NCBI RefSeq assembly: GCF_000524195.1
Contig: NW_020170406.1
Coordinates: forward strand, 389,304-453,303
Length of the DNA: 64,000 bases
DNA from: Echinococcus granulosus
Lineage: Eukaryota > Platyhelminthes > Cestoda > Cyclophyllidea > Taeniidae
Direction: 5' to 3'
Within the stretch, counting starts at the first letter, position 1. Every line of letters starts with the position of its first letter. Under the pieces are notes generated by a model, which was given only the letters and a program-made list of their open reading frames with translations, made no database searches and was not told the DNA's origin. Shown here in pieces: positions 24,529 to 37,300 of this stretch. The position numbers and the translations under genes were made by a program.

Positions 24529-27500
24529 ATGTCGATCGAGTTGGAATCCGCTGAGTAGTGTTTTCACATTTTCTAGTGGTTTTTAGTGTTGTTCGGCTTA
24601 TTGAACAGTATTTAAAGGAGAATAATCTACTGCGTACCTTGCAAGTACTACAGGTCGGTGATCTGAAGTTAATTTATTTTCAGACAGGAAGAAACTGGTG
24701 TCACACTTAACACTGTCGATTCTGTTGAAAGTTTTATGAATGAAATCACAAGTGGTCATTGGGATACTGTTCTCAAGGTTGTACAAAATTTGAAGCTCTC
24801 AGACCACAAACTTATGGACCTCTACGAACAGGTGCATTCTTCAAATCTGCATTTTGTATTATTGTTTCCGCTTAAAGATTGTCATCGAGCTGGTAGAACT
24901 GCGAGAATTAGGCGCAGCTCGAACTCTTCTCCGTCAAACAGATCCCATGGTCCTACTCAAACAGAATCACCCGGACCGCTACCTGCATTTGGAAAACCTC
25001 TTGGCCCGATCCTACTTTGATCCGCGTGAGGCTTATCTCGAAGGGCAGTCCCGTGAAAAACGGCGTCAGGCGATTGCCTCCGCGCTATCTGGTGAGGTTA
25101 GCGTAGTACCACCCTCAAGACTGCTGGCCCTGTTGAGTCAGGCGCTGAAGTGGCAGCAGCATCAAGGTCTCCTTCCCCCTGGAACGGCCATCGACGTCTT
25201 CCGCGGTAAGGCAGCTGTTCGTGAGCAGGAGGAAGAGAAGCCACCCACGCAGCTTTCGGCGACAATTAAGGTTTGCTTTACCACCTACCCAAGATCAATT
25301 AATGAAACGGTTTGTTTAGTTGGGTCAAAAGACACATGTTGAGTGCGCAAAGTTCAGTCCGGATGGGCAGTATCTAGTGACAGGATCTGTGGATGGTTTT
25401 ATTGAAGTGTGGAATTTCATCACGGGCAAGTTGAGAAAGGATCTTAAGTATCAAGCGCAGGTACGTCCATTTTGTTTAGTATTTTGCTGTTTGTTTATCT
25501 GGCGGACATCTGCTGTAACATTTTTCGTTCTTTTATGGATGATTTTAAGCACACGTACATTGTTCACTGCATCCTGAATTATACAGTTTTAGTAAGTCTA
25601 GCATTGAAAGGTCAAGTTTATGAAGTTGAGATAAGCACAGTGAGGTAGATGCACGGAGTATTTATTTAAAACCGCAACCCACAGGAAAGTTTTTAGCAAC
25701 TTGAAAATGACCTGTAGATCTAGCAACACTTACATTTATTCATTTAGCAAAAGTGATATCGCATCACCATCGCACCTCAGGGCACAAAACGAGATGGTTT
25801 ATTAGCTGGATTCACTGCCACTATTTGTTTATTCGCCGACATGGACCGGTAGTTCTAAGTAGCCCTTGAAAATGAGGCTATACAAGTTGTATTTTCATAT
25901 CAAACGCTGTCGACTGCTTCTTTTCTATTTTAACACTTTTTATGCTCCTTTAACAATAGCATTGCGTGATGGTTAACTGAGCGATTCCGTGCTTATTTCA
26001 ACTCGGAGTCTATGGGATGAAGTAGCTTGATTTACTCACTCCTCGGAACTAGGACAGTATCTTTTTACAACGAGTGATTCTAATAAGAACAGGTTTCGGA
26101 TGGACTATCAGAACGAGGTTTCACGATGTATTGTTTTTGCGAAACACGAGAAACGAACTGAACTGTTTTGTTGTTATAATACGCACGTAGACAGCGAGCT
26201 CCACCGAGTTAAATGTCTATAATATGTTTTAACTATTTAGGAGGTTGGGGTGGTTTTTCTGAAGGAAGTGTTCTACGATAGACTGTGCTGCTATGCCGTG
26301 CCAGTGCCCACAAAGTCTAATGGGTGAAACACTTTGTTTGAAACTCAAACACATTTATTTTCAATTATTTACTAGGTCTTTGGAACTTAGAGCAAAGGTA
26401 CTAAATGGAGCATCAAAACGGCGCTTCACCGTAAATTATGGCCTGACAATAAAATGACCAGTCTGTGTTGTTTGTTATAGGAGAACTTTATGATGATGGA
26501 CGCAGCGGTGCTGTGTCTGGCCTTCAGCCGCGACTCCGAACTGCTGGCCTCGGGCTCACTGGACGGCAAGGTGAAAGTGTGGCGCATTCAATCGGGTCAG
26601 TGTCTCCGACGTTTTGAGAAAGCTCATACGAAGGGTGTCACCGCTGCCCACTTCTCCATGGACAATGTCCACCTCCTCACTGCTAGTTACGATCACACCA
26701 TCCGGTCAGTTTACTGGGTGTTTCTGGTCTGGTGCACTAGCTGCAATATCTGATTCTAGGTCTCACTGTATACTCCCATCATAATTACTGAACGTGGCTT
26801 TTATTTAAGTTGAATTGAACTTTTCCTAGTAGTTTTACCACCGTCTCTCTTCTTTCTGTGTTCCTGAAAATGAAATATTTAGTCTTGGTTGTCTTATCAC
26901 CTTGAGCAAATTGCGGCATTTGCACCTAACAATAGGGCTAGAGTAAGCCTTGCTCTTGCTTTAGCTGCACTGGCGGATTTTCGGTCAGTACAGTATCCAA
27001 TCGAAGTTAGTTTTACTTTTTTTCTCAAGCAAATTGTCCAGTTACCAAACGCTCACTCCTAAAACACTGGTGCGAGCCAATGTTAGCGATATATATTAAA
27101 TTTAGCTTGTCCATTAGTTGGACTGTCCGATTAGCTGACTCATTTTTACTGCTTTGATCCCCCATTCGGCCAATACAGTGCATGAATGGATAATCGGTTA
27201 TCTGCACTGCTTTACTGGCCATTTCACTTGTAAAATTTATAGTGTAGGTGTGAGTAATGTCTTAGTGAGTAGACAGATAATTATCCAATTCACTCGGAAA
27301 GTTGTACTTCTCATCAGATAACTATGTGAAGTGTGCATTTTTGAACCAAGTGTTTACATTGTTATTGTCCTGAAAAAATACAATGTTTTGCGCCCCAAAT
27401 GTCAACACCGACCAACGTTTATCATGGGTTAAAGCTAATTTACGGTCGAGTAATGTACAAGATGCGTTGCTGGATTCTTGGCCACATTTTGGCACGCCCC

Positions 27501-30500
27501 TAGCATTCCATTTGGCCATTAAACATCTGCTCATGATAGTAAATTTCTGTTTGTATCCTGGGCGAATCTTGATGCGATTACTCAACACTTGAGACTAAGA
27601 TATTGATACGGACCATTGCTGTCCATCTTTCAAGGTAGACATGTTTTATCAGCGCATTTGCGCCCTTGTTTGATTAGTGACCTTATTTCAGCATGCTTTT
27701 TTATCGCTCCGTTCAGCTTGTACAATGGCTGAATTGATGGCCAATCCTATGGACTACCTTAAGGATTGTACCCGAAATCGTATTCACGATTTTCTGTTAA
27801 TTTGTCACTAAATATAAAAACGTCCGATGCGTTAGAGTTGTCACGTAGTTTGATTAAGCCCCTGTTCTGTGCTCCAAGCGTTTCGAACTCTTCTCCATTA
27901 CATTTGCACCTGCCTATTCCCCATACCTTCTGCGTCCGAATTCATGTTGGAGGTAAAAATGACAACGCGTTTGTTTGAGATGCCTGAAACCCCAGAAAAC
28001 GTTCTCGTTTGTTTTTCCAGGAGTTTCCATTTCCATGGATATCTTCCGAACATCCTAGAGCGTCGCGTTCTTACTCAGTCCCTCTTGAATGGCTGATATC
28101 ACGTATGGACGCGCTTTGAGCACACTAACGCCCACTATAATAAGGCTAAGATAGGGATGTTACTATAAGTACACGTGACTGAAACAGCCTAGTGACGACT
28201 CAGGTAGTCCCCAATGTCCAACTTCCGGGCTCGTACACATTTGTCTTACCCGCTTTGCTTACCAATACATATCGGTGGTGAAGCGATCTGCATTGAAGTC
28301 TTACTTGTTGATTGCGGGCTTCAAGCTCATGCACATAGAGATCCAGCCCATAAAAATGCCTACACTTGGTCTGTTGTAAACCATTAACAAGGTAGAAATA
28401 ATTTGGAATGATTACAATGAAATGACATTAAAGATGCATTCTAAGTGGGATGCCTGAGAAATGTCGACCATTAGACTGGAAATTTAGTTCCCATTGATAG
28501 CTGTTATGATTTGCTTTAAGGATTCATGGGATGAAGTCTGGTAACCTACTGAAGGAGTTCGTGGGTCACACGGGCTTTGTCAACGACGTAGTCTTCAGCC
28601 CTGACGGTCGTCACGTGCTCAGCGGCAGTGCGGATGGGTCGGTCCGCATCTGGTCCACGCGCACCGCTGAGTGTGTGAGCAATTGCAAGGTGAGTGCTCT
28701 GGATTTCTCATTTGGTAAAGTTTGTCCCTTAGATCCACATCTGTGGCCTTGGCGATTGAACTGGTTTATTCATTACTGCTCTTCACAAATGGAGGCGTTG
28801 CTCTACCCCTCTGATTTAACGTCCCCAACTGGGAAATGATAGTAATGATCCTTAATCACACTAGCCCATGTCAAAGGAAATAGAATAGTCTGCTTACTTT
28901 TTAGAAGGGGTTATTTTAAAGTACATCTTGCGTTTAAATGCTTCAGTATTTCATCAATTAACACTGAAGGAACTTCACCTACCTCAGTGCCGCCGAAGCA
29001 AGCCAGCGGCTTCTAGTTTTGCTTACTCTGATATTAGCCACTTCGTGAAAACTAGCTTGATAAAGGAAAAGTAACATTTGATGGGTTCGAAGTAAAGGTA
29101 CTTCATCTCATTCCGCTACTGTTACCTTTCTCTCTATTAGGTGGTTGCGCATACAAATGTGATCTCGTTTTTATTCATTCATACTATTTTTTTGTTCTTG
29201 AATACGATAAATTAGATGCTTTTAAGAAAAAAATATGCAATTTTTTTTGTTTATCAAACCTATCACATTGAAGGTGCCGACTTATAATTTGTCTGCCTCA
29301 AGTTTAGAAGTAGGAAATTACCTCACTTAAGAGATTTCTTTGTATTCTGTTGTCATTTGGTACTACAAAGCATCGATATTTTTTTGCAGTTAATGGCCAC
29401 AGCCAAGGAACAGTAATAGGGTAATCTTATCTAGAGCATTTTCTACCCTTCTCACCCCTTTTGTCCAGACCATTTCGGGCCTTGTTGGACGTGAGGTGCC
29501 GATTTTGAGTGTGCAGCTGATGCCTCGCAACGCGGACCAGTTCATCGTCTGCAGTCGTTCAAACACCATTGCCATCATGAATATGCAGGGACAGGTGAGT
29601 GCTGTGATCTTGATCCCTTTTAATAGAACTTTCATCGTATATAGGGAAGATTTTGGAAGTTTATGAACTTCTGGTAATTTTGCTGTAAGCCCCGAGAGTC
29701 ACCAAGCTCACAAATCTCCTCTTTTCCCGATTTGGACGAAACGGCAATGGAAATGCTTTTTATGCCGTTTGCCTCGTAGTTAAGTCGGTCTACTTTGAAT
29801 TACTTTGTATCCATTTGCTCCTGTTACGTTTCCTCAGCGAAGTTTGAATTCTATCTTCAGTGTGAAAGTGTAAACGGTCAGCTTAGAAAGTCCGTTTTTG
29901 CTATCGTCATTAGATGAGAATTTTGCCTCCTTAATCCTTAAGCAATTCAGAAATGTTGAAATTAAGTGATAATAAATTCGAACTGTAGACCAAGCATTGT
30001 ATAATCTTCCTTAAATATTTAATGGTTTGTGATGACTGCTTTTAACGTAACTTTCTTGGTAAAATACAGTAATCGAAGTCACTACGGTTGTTGAAAGGTT
30101 TTCAGTTGATTTGGTATCAAACCTCGCACTTATTAAACTTAGCTAGCCATGCGACGACACGCTTGATCACGAACACAGCACTGCAAACACCGAAGGGTGG
30201 AAACTTTGCCACACTTTACTTGCATCATAACATTAGTATCGTAAATTTGTTGATGGAGGCAACTTAGGTACTGTGCATTCACGTGGTCTCATCTAATGTG
30301 CTCTATTTCCGCTAGTTGCGTACCAGCTCTTTCACACCGAGCTCGGTGGTGTTGAAGCACTATTTGCTTGCGCAAACAGGTAATCCGCAGCTGCACCAAT
30401 GGGAAGCGCGAGGGTGGTGAATTTGTCGGTCTGACGGTGAGTTCAGGAGGCGAGTGGATCTACGCGGTGTGTGAGGATCGCCTTCTTTACTGCTTTAACG

Positions 30501-30715
30501 TCAGCAGCGGCGGCAAGTTGGAACGAACCCTCCCGGTGAGCGATGCCAGTTGTGATGTGATATCTCTACTTCTGATTGACAGTTTGTTGGTGCTTGATTT
30601 GTGTGCTTCCTTTTAGGTGCATGAAAAAGAGATCCTTGGGGTGGCTCACCATCCACACCAAAACCTCATCGCCACATTTTCTGAGGATGGGCTGCTGCGG
30701 CTTTGGAAACCTTGA
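24529..30715 (+). CDS. SMU1: SMU1 spliceosome-associated WD40 protein
   Basis: SMU1 works with RED/IK in the pre-catalytic spliceosome and affects splice-site choice. Ten exons (24529-24554, 24587-24653, 24688-24831, 24878-25270, 25320-25460, 26481-26704, 28521-28689, 29469-29594, 30380-30535, 30617-30715) join in phase to give 514 residues; human has 513. The N terminus [20 protein letters not shown] carries the LisH motif, followed by a CTLH region ([20 protein letters not shown]). The segment [18 protein letters not shown] is nearly invariant in the family. Seven WD repeats start near residue 210: [55 protein letters not shown] and others. The chain ends [21 protein letters not shown]. The first four introns are tiny (32-49 bp), the later ones 81-1816 bp. 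An AG directly precedes the ATG. Confidence 0.98.
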
Positions 30716-30879
30716 ATTGAGTCTCTATGTGTGTTGGTGAAGATTGTTTTTATTATCTCTGATATTGCGTAAGTAAATTAAGTCACCTTTATGCGTCTTG
30801 TCTCTGCAATTGTTTGATTCGAGTAGATCTGTTTATTTGAGTTTGAGTCTATCTCAAATCATGAGTGGTGGAAATGCAC

Positions 30880-30885
30880 ATTAAA
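30880..30885 (+). promoter_or_regulatory. Possible poly(A) signal ATTAAA of SMU1
   Basis: ATTAAA, the commonest variant signal, occurs 165 bases past the SMU1 stop. No canonical AATAAA is seen nearer. Confidence 0.45.
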
Positions 30886-31226
30886 GAATTCACCCGCCTT
30901 ACACTGCTTAATCACTTGACTTTCCCACCGATGACTTGTCTTAGGCGACATGGCATCGGGGTAATTGAGTAAATCAATCTGAAAATACAACCTTTAAAAA
31001 GCCCGGCTAGTTTTACGCTCCGGCTGTGACGTACTTCCGAACTATTTATTGAGGGGATTGCTTTTATCAAATGAACAAGATGAGTGAAATCATTTTGTTG
31101 CCAAATTTGGGGTCCTTTTTATCCCGGCGGATTGCTGGGAAATGTGCAAAAAATCCTTCATTTCAAGTCACTGAAGCGGTGGTGGAATAAGGATAAAGCC
31201 AACTATTTCTTCCACAAAAAGCCACA

Positions 31227-31232
31227 TTTATT
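31227..31232 (-). promoter_or_regulatory. Poly(A) signal AATAAA of MED25
   Basis: The complement reads AATAAA, 117 bases past the MED25-like stop codon. Confidence 0.65.
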
Positions 31233-31348
31233 TCAATATACCACTTGGCAAATGCTTTAATCACATATACAGACCGGGGATGACCAAGACTTGGATATAA
31301 AATCAACATCTATACACACACTCCCTTAAGAAAAAAAGGAATAGTTAA

Positions 31349-34300
31349 TCAAAACATCGGCGGTTGGTTATGTGGGGTAGACGGGGTCACTACAACATTG
31401 GACTCGAATACGCCCTGTTGTTGTTGATCCATCGGATTCTCGTAAATCATTCCCTCGCCAGGCCCTGGTGGCATCACGAGATGAGGCTGGGCGATTCCCC
31501 GCATCCCCATGCCCCTTGGAATGGCCCTACCGACGGGCGCGCGCGCTGCATAAGCGGCAGCAGCAGCTGCAGCGGAGTTCATCCGGGGGAAACCAGGCCG
31601 CATGGCGGGCGGAGGGCGGGCATAGGCGGGCATACGAGGCGTCGGACCCATTCCGGCGTACTGCTGTGGCAAATCGTAAATCTGCGCCCCGGGGGTGGGT
31701 GCGTAAGAAGGTGGGAGGGGTGGGGTGTGATAGTCCTGGCCCCCAGAGGCAGTTGCTGCCGCAGCAGCGGCGGCAGCGGCAGCGGAACTACTACTCTGAA
31801 AGCGGCCCGAGGCGTCTCGTAGCTGCTGTCTTGGGGTGACGAGACCAGGGTAGGCCTGTGGACGTTGGAGGTGTTGTTGCTGCTGTTGTTGTTGGGACAT
31901 GATACCCGGGATTTTTTGTTGCATGTAAGCGGACTGAGCCATGGGCACTCCTTGAGGCTGATAGAGATGTTGTTGCTGTTGCTGCGACTGGAGACGAAGA
32001 AGAAAATAACCCATCTATCCAATCTTGCCATTGTCGAAATTGGATAAAGGTAATTTAATCAATGATGAAGACTAGGATCAATCATAAATCTTTCATCAAA
32101 CAACCCCACTTCAGCAAAGCAAGGAGCAAAAATTTTATTTTCAAAACTACTTTTTGACAGATTTTTGGATGAAAAATGAGGCGATAACAACCAATCCGTA
32201 GTAAACTACCAACCAAGTGTAGAGAGAGATAAAGCGGGATAGTAATGAAGCTTAGACTACGCTGCTCAAGCTAAAAACATGTTCAAAACTTGAAAAAGTA
32301 TCCATCCTCTTTTACTTAGCACTAACTGAAGGGCGTTTGAACACTCCCCCTCCAGCCCCCAAGATTGTAAAACAAGTGTTGCTAAGATTCCACTGCTTAC
32401 TGCCGGCCCTACCGACAGATAAACAAGTTCTCGACAAAAGACCTAAACAGTTGCAGGCGACAGCTTTGATACATTGCTTGAACAATTATATTGTCTGCCC
32501 GCTTTAAGTTCTAAATCGGACACCGCAAATTTGATGTCAACCAACCTGACCACTTGGACCAGGTGACATCATCATCTGTTGCTGAGGGGGATGTTGATAG
32601 GGCTGGTAGGGTCTCGGCTGCTGTTGCTGAATCAAATCGCTTGGCGTTCCAGTCTGTCTTTGATCCTGCCATGGAGGTTGTCGAGGCATCTGTGGTTGCT
32701 GCTGCTGCATCTTCTGTTGTTGCTGTGGGGGCATCTGGTGGTACGTGGTCATAAACTGCTGCTGTTGCTGTTGGACCATTTCGTTCTCCTCACTCATTAC
32801 ACCTCCCCCGACTCGTGATGCTAAATTACCGCCGCCACTGCCACTGCCACCACTGCTTCGACCAACCACCGGCGAAGGTGTCTGTGAGACAATAACACCA
32901 TAAACACATTTCAATTAGAATAGGCAAGTTTATTTTTGGCATGTCAGCGCTATGAAGAGATTTGTAAAGCATTAAATTAGCAAGAAGTTTATTCTATTTT
33001 GTTACTGACTGATTGTAAAATGAAGGCTTTTGGGGGATTTAAAATTACTAACTCAAGTCTTTCAATTGAGCATGGTATAGAGGTTACAAGTTCATTGGAA
33101 GTAGGCGAAAGAACTGAAGCTTAAGAGATCAACAACAACACTCCTCAATAATGTTGTAATCCTATTTCTTACCATTTAGTTGGTTTTTGGAAAAAACCAC
33201 CCTAGTTTCAAACTACCTAGAGGCATGAGTCTCCAGTAACTTATCACCTTTCTACTTTCAATAAAAATAAGACTGAGATTAAACCCATGTCAAAAGTAAT
33301 CCTATTTACCCCTAAATAGTAGTTAATTCTCATCTTTCCATATTATTTTTCAGCAAAAAGAATGCGCAAAGTACAGTTGCACAAATCCTTAGCACAGGAG
33401 ACTAAAATTTCACTAAAAATTTAACTTCAATTGAATTGACTATAACACCGAATTTCCAAAGTCAAACAAATAATCAAGTAATCAGTTTGATAAATAAGAT
33501 AACCAAAAAATAGAGGTTTACCATAAGGTTTGCTAAAATGACCTCTTGCAACCAATTGTGGAGATCTGTGAAGTGAATAGTAGAAGGATTGTTTCACGCT
33601 TACAACAACTGGAAAGTGGTGGAAGCTGAGCACACAGATCCCATCCACGTGCACTACCAGATGAAGATAAGCCTCGCAGACTGTCATTGTATTCTCTTAT
33701 TTCACAGGTGTCCCCTTAAAATGGTCATTTGCCGAGAAATGGCTTTCGTACTACAACATTCGTTAAGAGAACGGGCATGTCACCGGCTGTCCCCAAACAA
33801 TCGGCACACTGCCCACTCCACACTTCAAAGACACTGCTGCATACCCAGAGGACTAGAATTTGCGCGTGTTGGGTGAATTGCAGACGGCATTGTGCACTAT
33901 GGATTGCTCACCTGCTAAAAGTGAATGACATCTGCGTACTCGATACAGCTGGTTGTAACTCGAGAAACAGATTGTGCAAGAGAAGTTTAGTTTTCAGATA
34001 CAGCCAGCAATAGTAAAATAATTGAACGCAAGTCCTATTTCTACAGACCAACTCATATCCCGTATCTCAAGACCTACTAATGAGGAGACGCGAAGAGGGT
34101 GATGACCATCACCTTTTCTTAGCATTAAACTTAGACAACCATATTTTCAAGTAAGAAAAAGGAACAGAGTCTTAAATGAAAATTGAATAGACAGAAGTGG
34201 AGGTGATTAGGGTGAGAAAAAGTAATTATTGGGAATTTAGACTTCAATGATTATTTTAACAAGTAAAGCGTTTTAAGGAGCTCTTTGCCGTGGGTGAACT

Positions 34301-37300
34301 TTTGGAACAGAAAATTACGTGGGCATACTTACCGTATGAAGGGGAACCTGAATGTACAAATTTTCATATTACCGCTGCTATCAAACCGAAGCAGCGTTTA
34401 CCTTTCTATACACCAAAGCCACGGCGAAAAATAATACAATACACGCTTATGCCGATCCTGCTTTCCACCTTCATCAATCTCACTACTATTCTTCCGCATT
34501 GCCAGTAAAACTTGTGAGTCTCGAAAGGTGAAGCATTTGTTTTGTCAAGCCTTTACCAAGCATCGCAGTAAATGGTAAACTGACTGGGAACGGTATTACC
34601 GATTGTTTGCACATTGACCGACCATAAAAAATCATTGAAAATAGTGAAGCAGGAAAACAATTAGTGAATCAAGAAATTCACAAAAATCAAACTTAAGCTG
34701 CTTCCGTATCACAGTTGCAAGAGAAGCACAAGTATGTATAACGAAAACGCTAGCGGAACTGCATACCGAAGCTGAAGAAGTGTCACTTTGAGGATTACAA
34801 AGTAAACATCAAGCCTTCCATCTCAATGACTAATCCCTCATACATTCTGACCCCATAGTGCGGAAACAAGTGGTATTTGAAATAGAAAAATTGCGAATCG
34901 AATTACAGGATGAAATGCTTAGTTATTTACACTTACCGCAGTAGATGGGCGCACCATCTTACTGGGTGTGTTGGGCAGAGAGGGTGTGCTGGTGCTGTAG
35001 GCCGGTGAAGGCTGTTGCTGGTGCTGTTGTGGCTGTAGCTCTAATAAGCCAGCATCATACTGCTGCTGTTGCCTCTCCGATACGACTCTCTGGCATCGAT
35101 GCAATTGACGAAGGAGTATGTCACCACGGAATGTCTCCGAATCCTTTGGCATTAGGCCTATCGCCATAAAAGAGATTGAACTTAAAAAAATCACTGTAGA
35201 TTATAGTTGCTTCTTAGACGATGACTAACAAATTCTCGTTTTCGTCGTGATACCAAAATTCAAGTGTATAACACACAGAAAGAGGTGTTCGCAAGGCACT
35301 CGCCACTAAACGTCAATCAACCACTGAAACAATAGCCGTTGAAGGCTGTGTTGGCGAAAACTGTTGAATAGCCAAAGAGAGGTAAATTGAAAAATGGTAC
35401 TTTCTGAGCGATTCCTCGAACTCTAAGCCTAAAACACAATGAGGCTGACTTCCGTGAACCCGACGCACAACTGGCTCAAAGCGCGAAAGGTTTGTAAGTT
35501 TGCAGGGGATAAGTGACATTGGCAAGCTAAAACCATAAAAGTAATGGCAAAAGCACTGTGACTTGTTTAAGATGATGCAGGCCCGCTGCAGGATTTTGAA
35601 ATACAATTGTGGTTTCGGAAACCAATTTTTGAGAAAATGAAGAACTTCCTGAGGGACATTCCAAAGCGCCTAAAATGTTTGAATTACAGGAAGTGGAAAG
35701 TACAGAAATGATATCCCAAGACGTCTGTTAATACTGCTCTAGCCACTCGGAAACTACTTCTTTGGCAAAACCAAACTTGTTTATAAATCAAGAAAGAAGG
35801 ATCCAAGATACAACAGAGACCCCACGATGACCCTACAAGCACACAATACAGACTTTTCAGGGTCTCAAAAAGTGCGTGAAATATAATAGTGAGGACAAAA
35901 TACGTTTTGGTATGGAAGACGAATTCAACGCCAACCACCTACATCGAGTGCGACCATGGAAACAAGTAAGCAGTTAAAATGGAAAGGGTTGTGATGCAAT
36001 TTCGTCTTTACGAGCAAGGCTAACTCTTTTGTTCTCTCGTTAAATATAGTGGATGAGTTAAATTTTCCCGCTATCTTCGATAAGGCCCTATAAATTGATC
36101 ATCTAGGATTTATAAGGCAAAAAATTGCTGACGGAGGTTGTCTCTCAAAGAGGACACATATTAAAAAGGAGACAATAGAACAAAAACTCGACCTTTTGAC
36201 AGGATGTGAAAGACTAACCAATAAACAATCACTGCATTAGCTTTATATCATGCTAGTAAAATTAAATGCCAGAAAGTTGGGTAACTCATTCAGAATTTCA
36301 ATTATTAGCAGATGCAAACACCACATAGGGTATAAATCAGTGCTCCTCAAATGAGCTAATTTCAGACAATAATTTGTAAGTGATTGCATAGAGCCATTTG
36401 CCGTCCTTCTTCTACTCACATTAATATCAATCCTAATGTAAGTGGATAAAAATGAAAACACAGTGAGGTAGCCCACCTATAACGTGCCCATCATCAGTGC
36501 AGAGTAGGCAGATGAAAGAAATAACACCTGGAGCAATTGAACCGTTAAAACTGGCCAAAGGTGGTACTATGCCCATAGTAAAAGACGTGGGTGTAGGACT
36601 GAGCAGACGATTCTGCAAGGCAATCTGACTTTCGGGGTTCTGAAAGGAACAAGGAGAAAGCGGCAATCTACCACTAAATATGAATTAATTTGGTTCTTTC
36701 TTATCTCAAACTCTAAACAATGTAACTGATTTATACACGCGAATGGGAGTTCAGCCTTTTTTATTTGAGTTGTGAATATGTCCGGATAAAGATGCTTCTC
36801 AGAACTTGATGAGGTAGAGTGGAAATTTCTAACATAAGACGTGACGATTGCTACGGGATATGATTGATAATTCTCCAGGATACTTTGAAATATTTAGCCA
36901 ATAATTGTCCGGTTTGAGATGGTAAAGTTTTAACCACGCATTTTAATTCAGCTGAGGTCTCTCACAATGGGCTTGGTCATATTCAAGACTAAAATCACCT
37001 ATAAGAATGGAAATTGTCTAACCACCATCGGCTATGTACTGTATACGCAAAAAACAATTACTGCAGAAGTACTATTTAAAATATATCTGCAGATCGAAAC
37101 ATGTCTAAAACATAAATAGCTATGCGTCTTAACGATAACCAAGTAAAAGTGGTAATGAAGATGAAAGTAAACTCTATACTTAAAAAATTCGGACATTTCG
37201 AACTTAAGAATAGCGCCTACCTTGAAAGCAATTGAAAGTTTTGTGGGCAAAAGGTAGGAGGACATACGGTGGCTCAGAATCTGTCCCATTTGGCTGTCAC

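Larger units (their letters stand above)
30716..31348. other. Convergent 3' intergenic region between SMU1 and MED25
   Basis: The 633 bp between the two stop codons holds the 3' UTRs of both genes. An ATTAAA lies at 30880 for SMU1 and an AATAAA on the minus strand at 31227-31232 for MED25. I see nothing else. Confidence 0.7.

Noticed and set aside
31364..31839. Plus-strand frames opposite the last MED25 exon
   Set aside because: They are antisense shadows of GC-rich, triplet-repeat coding sequence.
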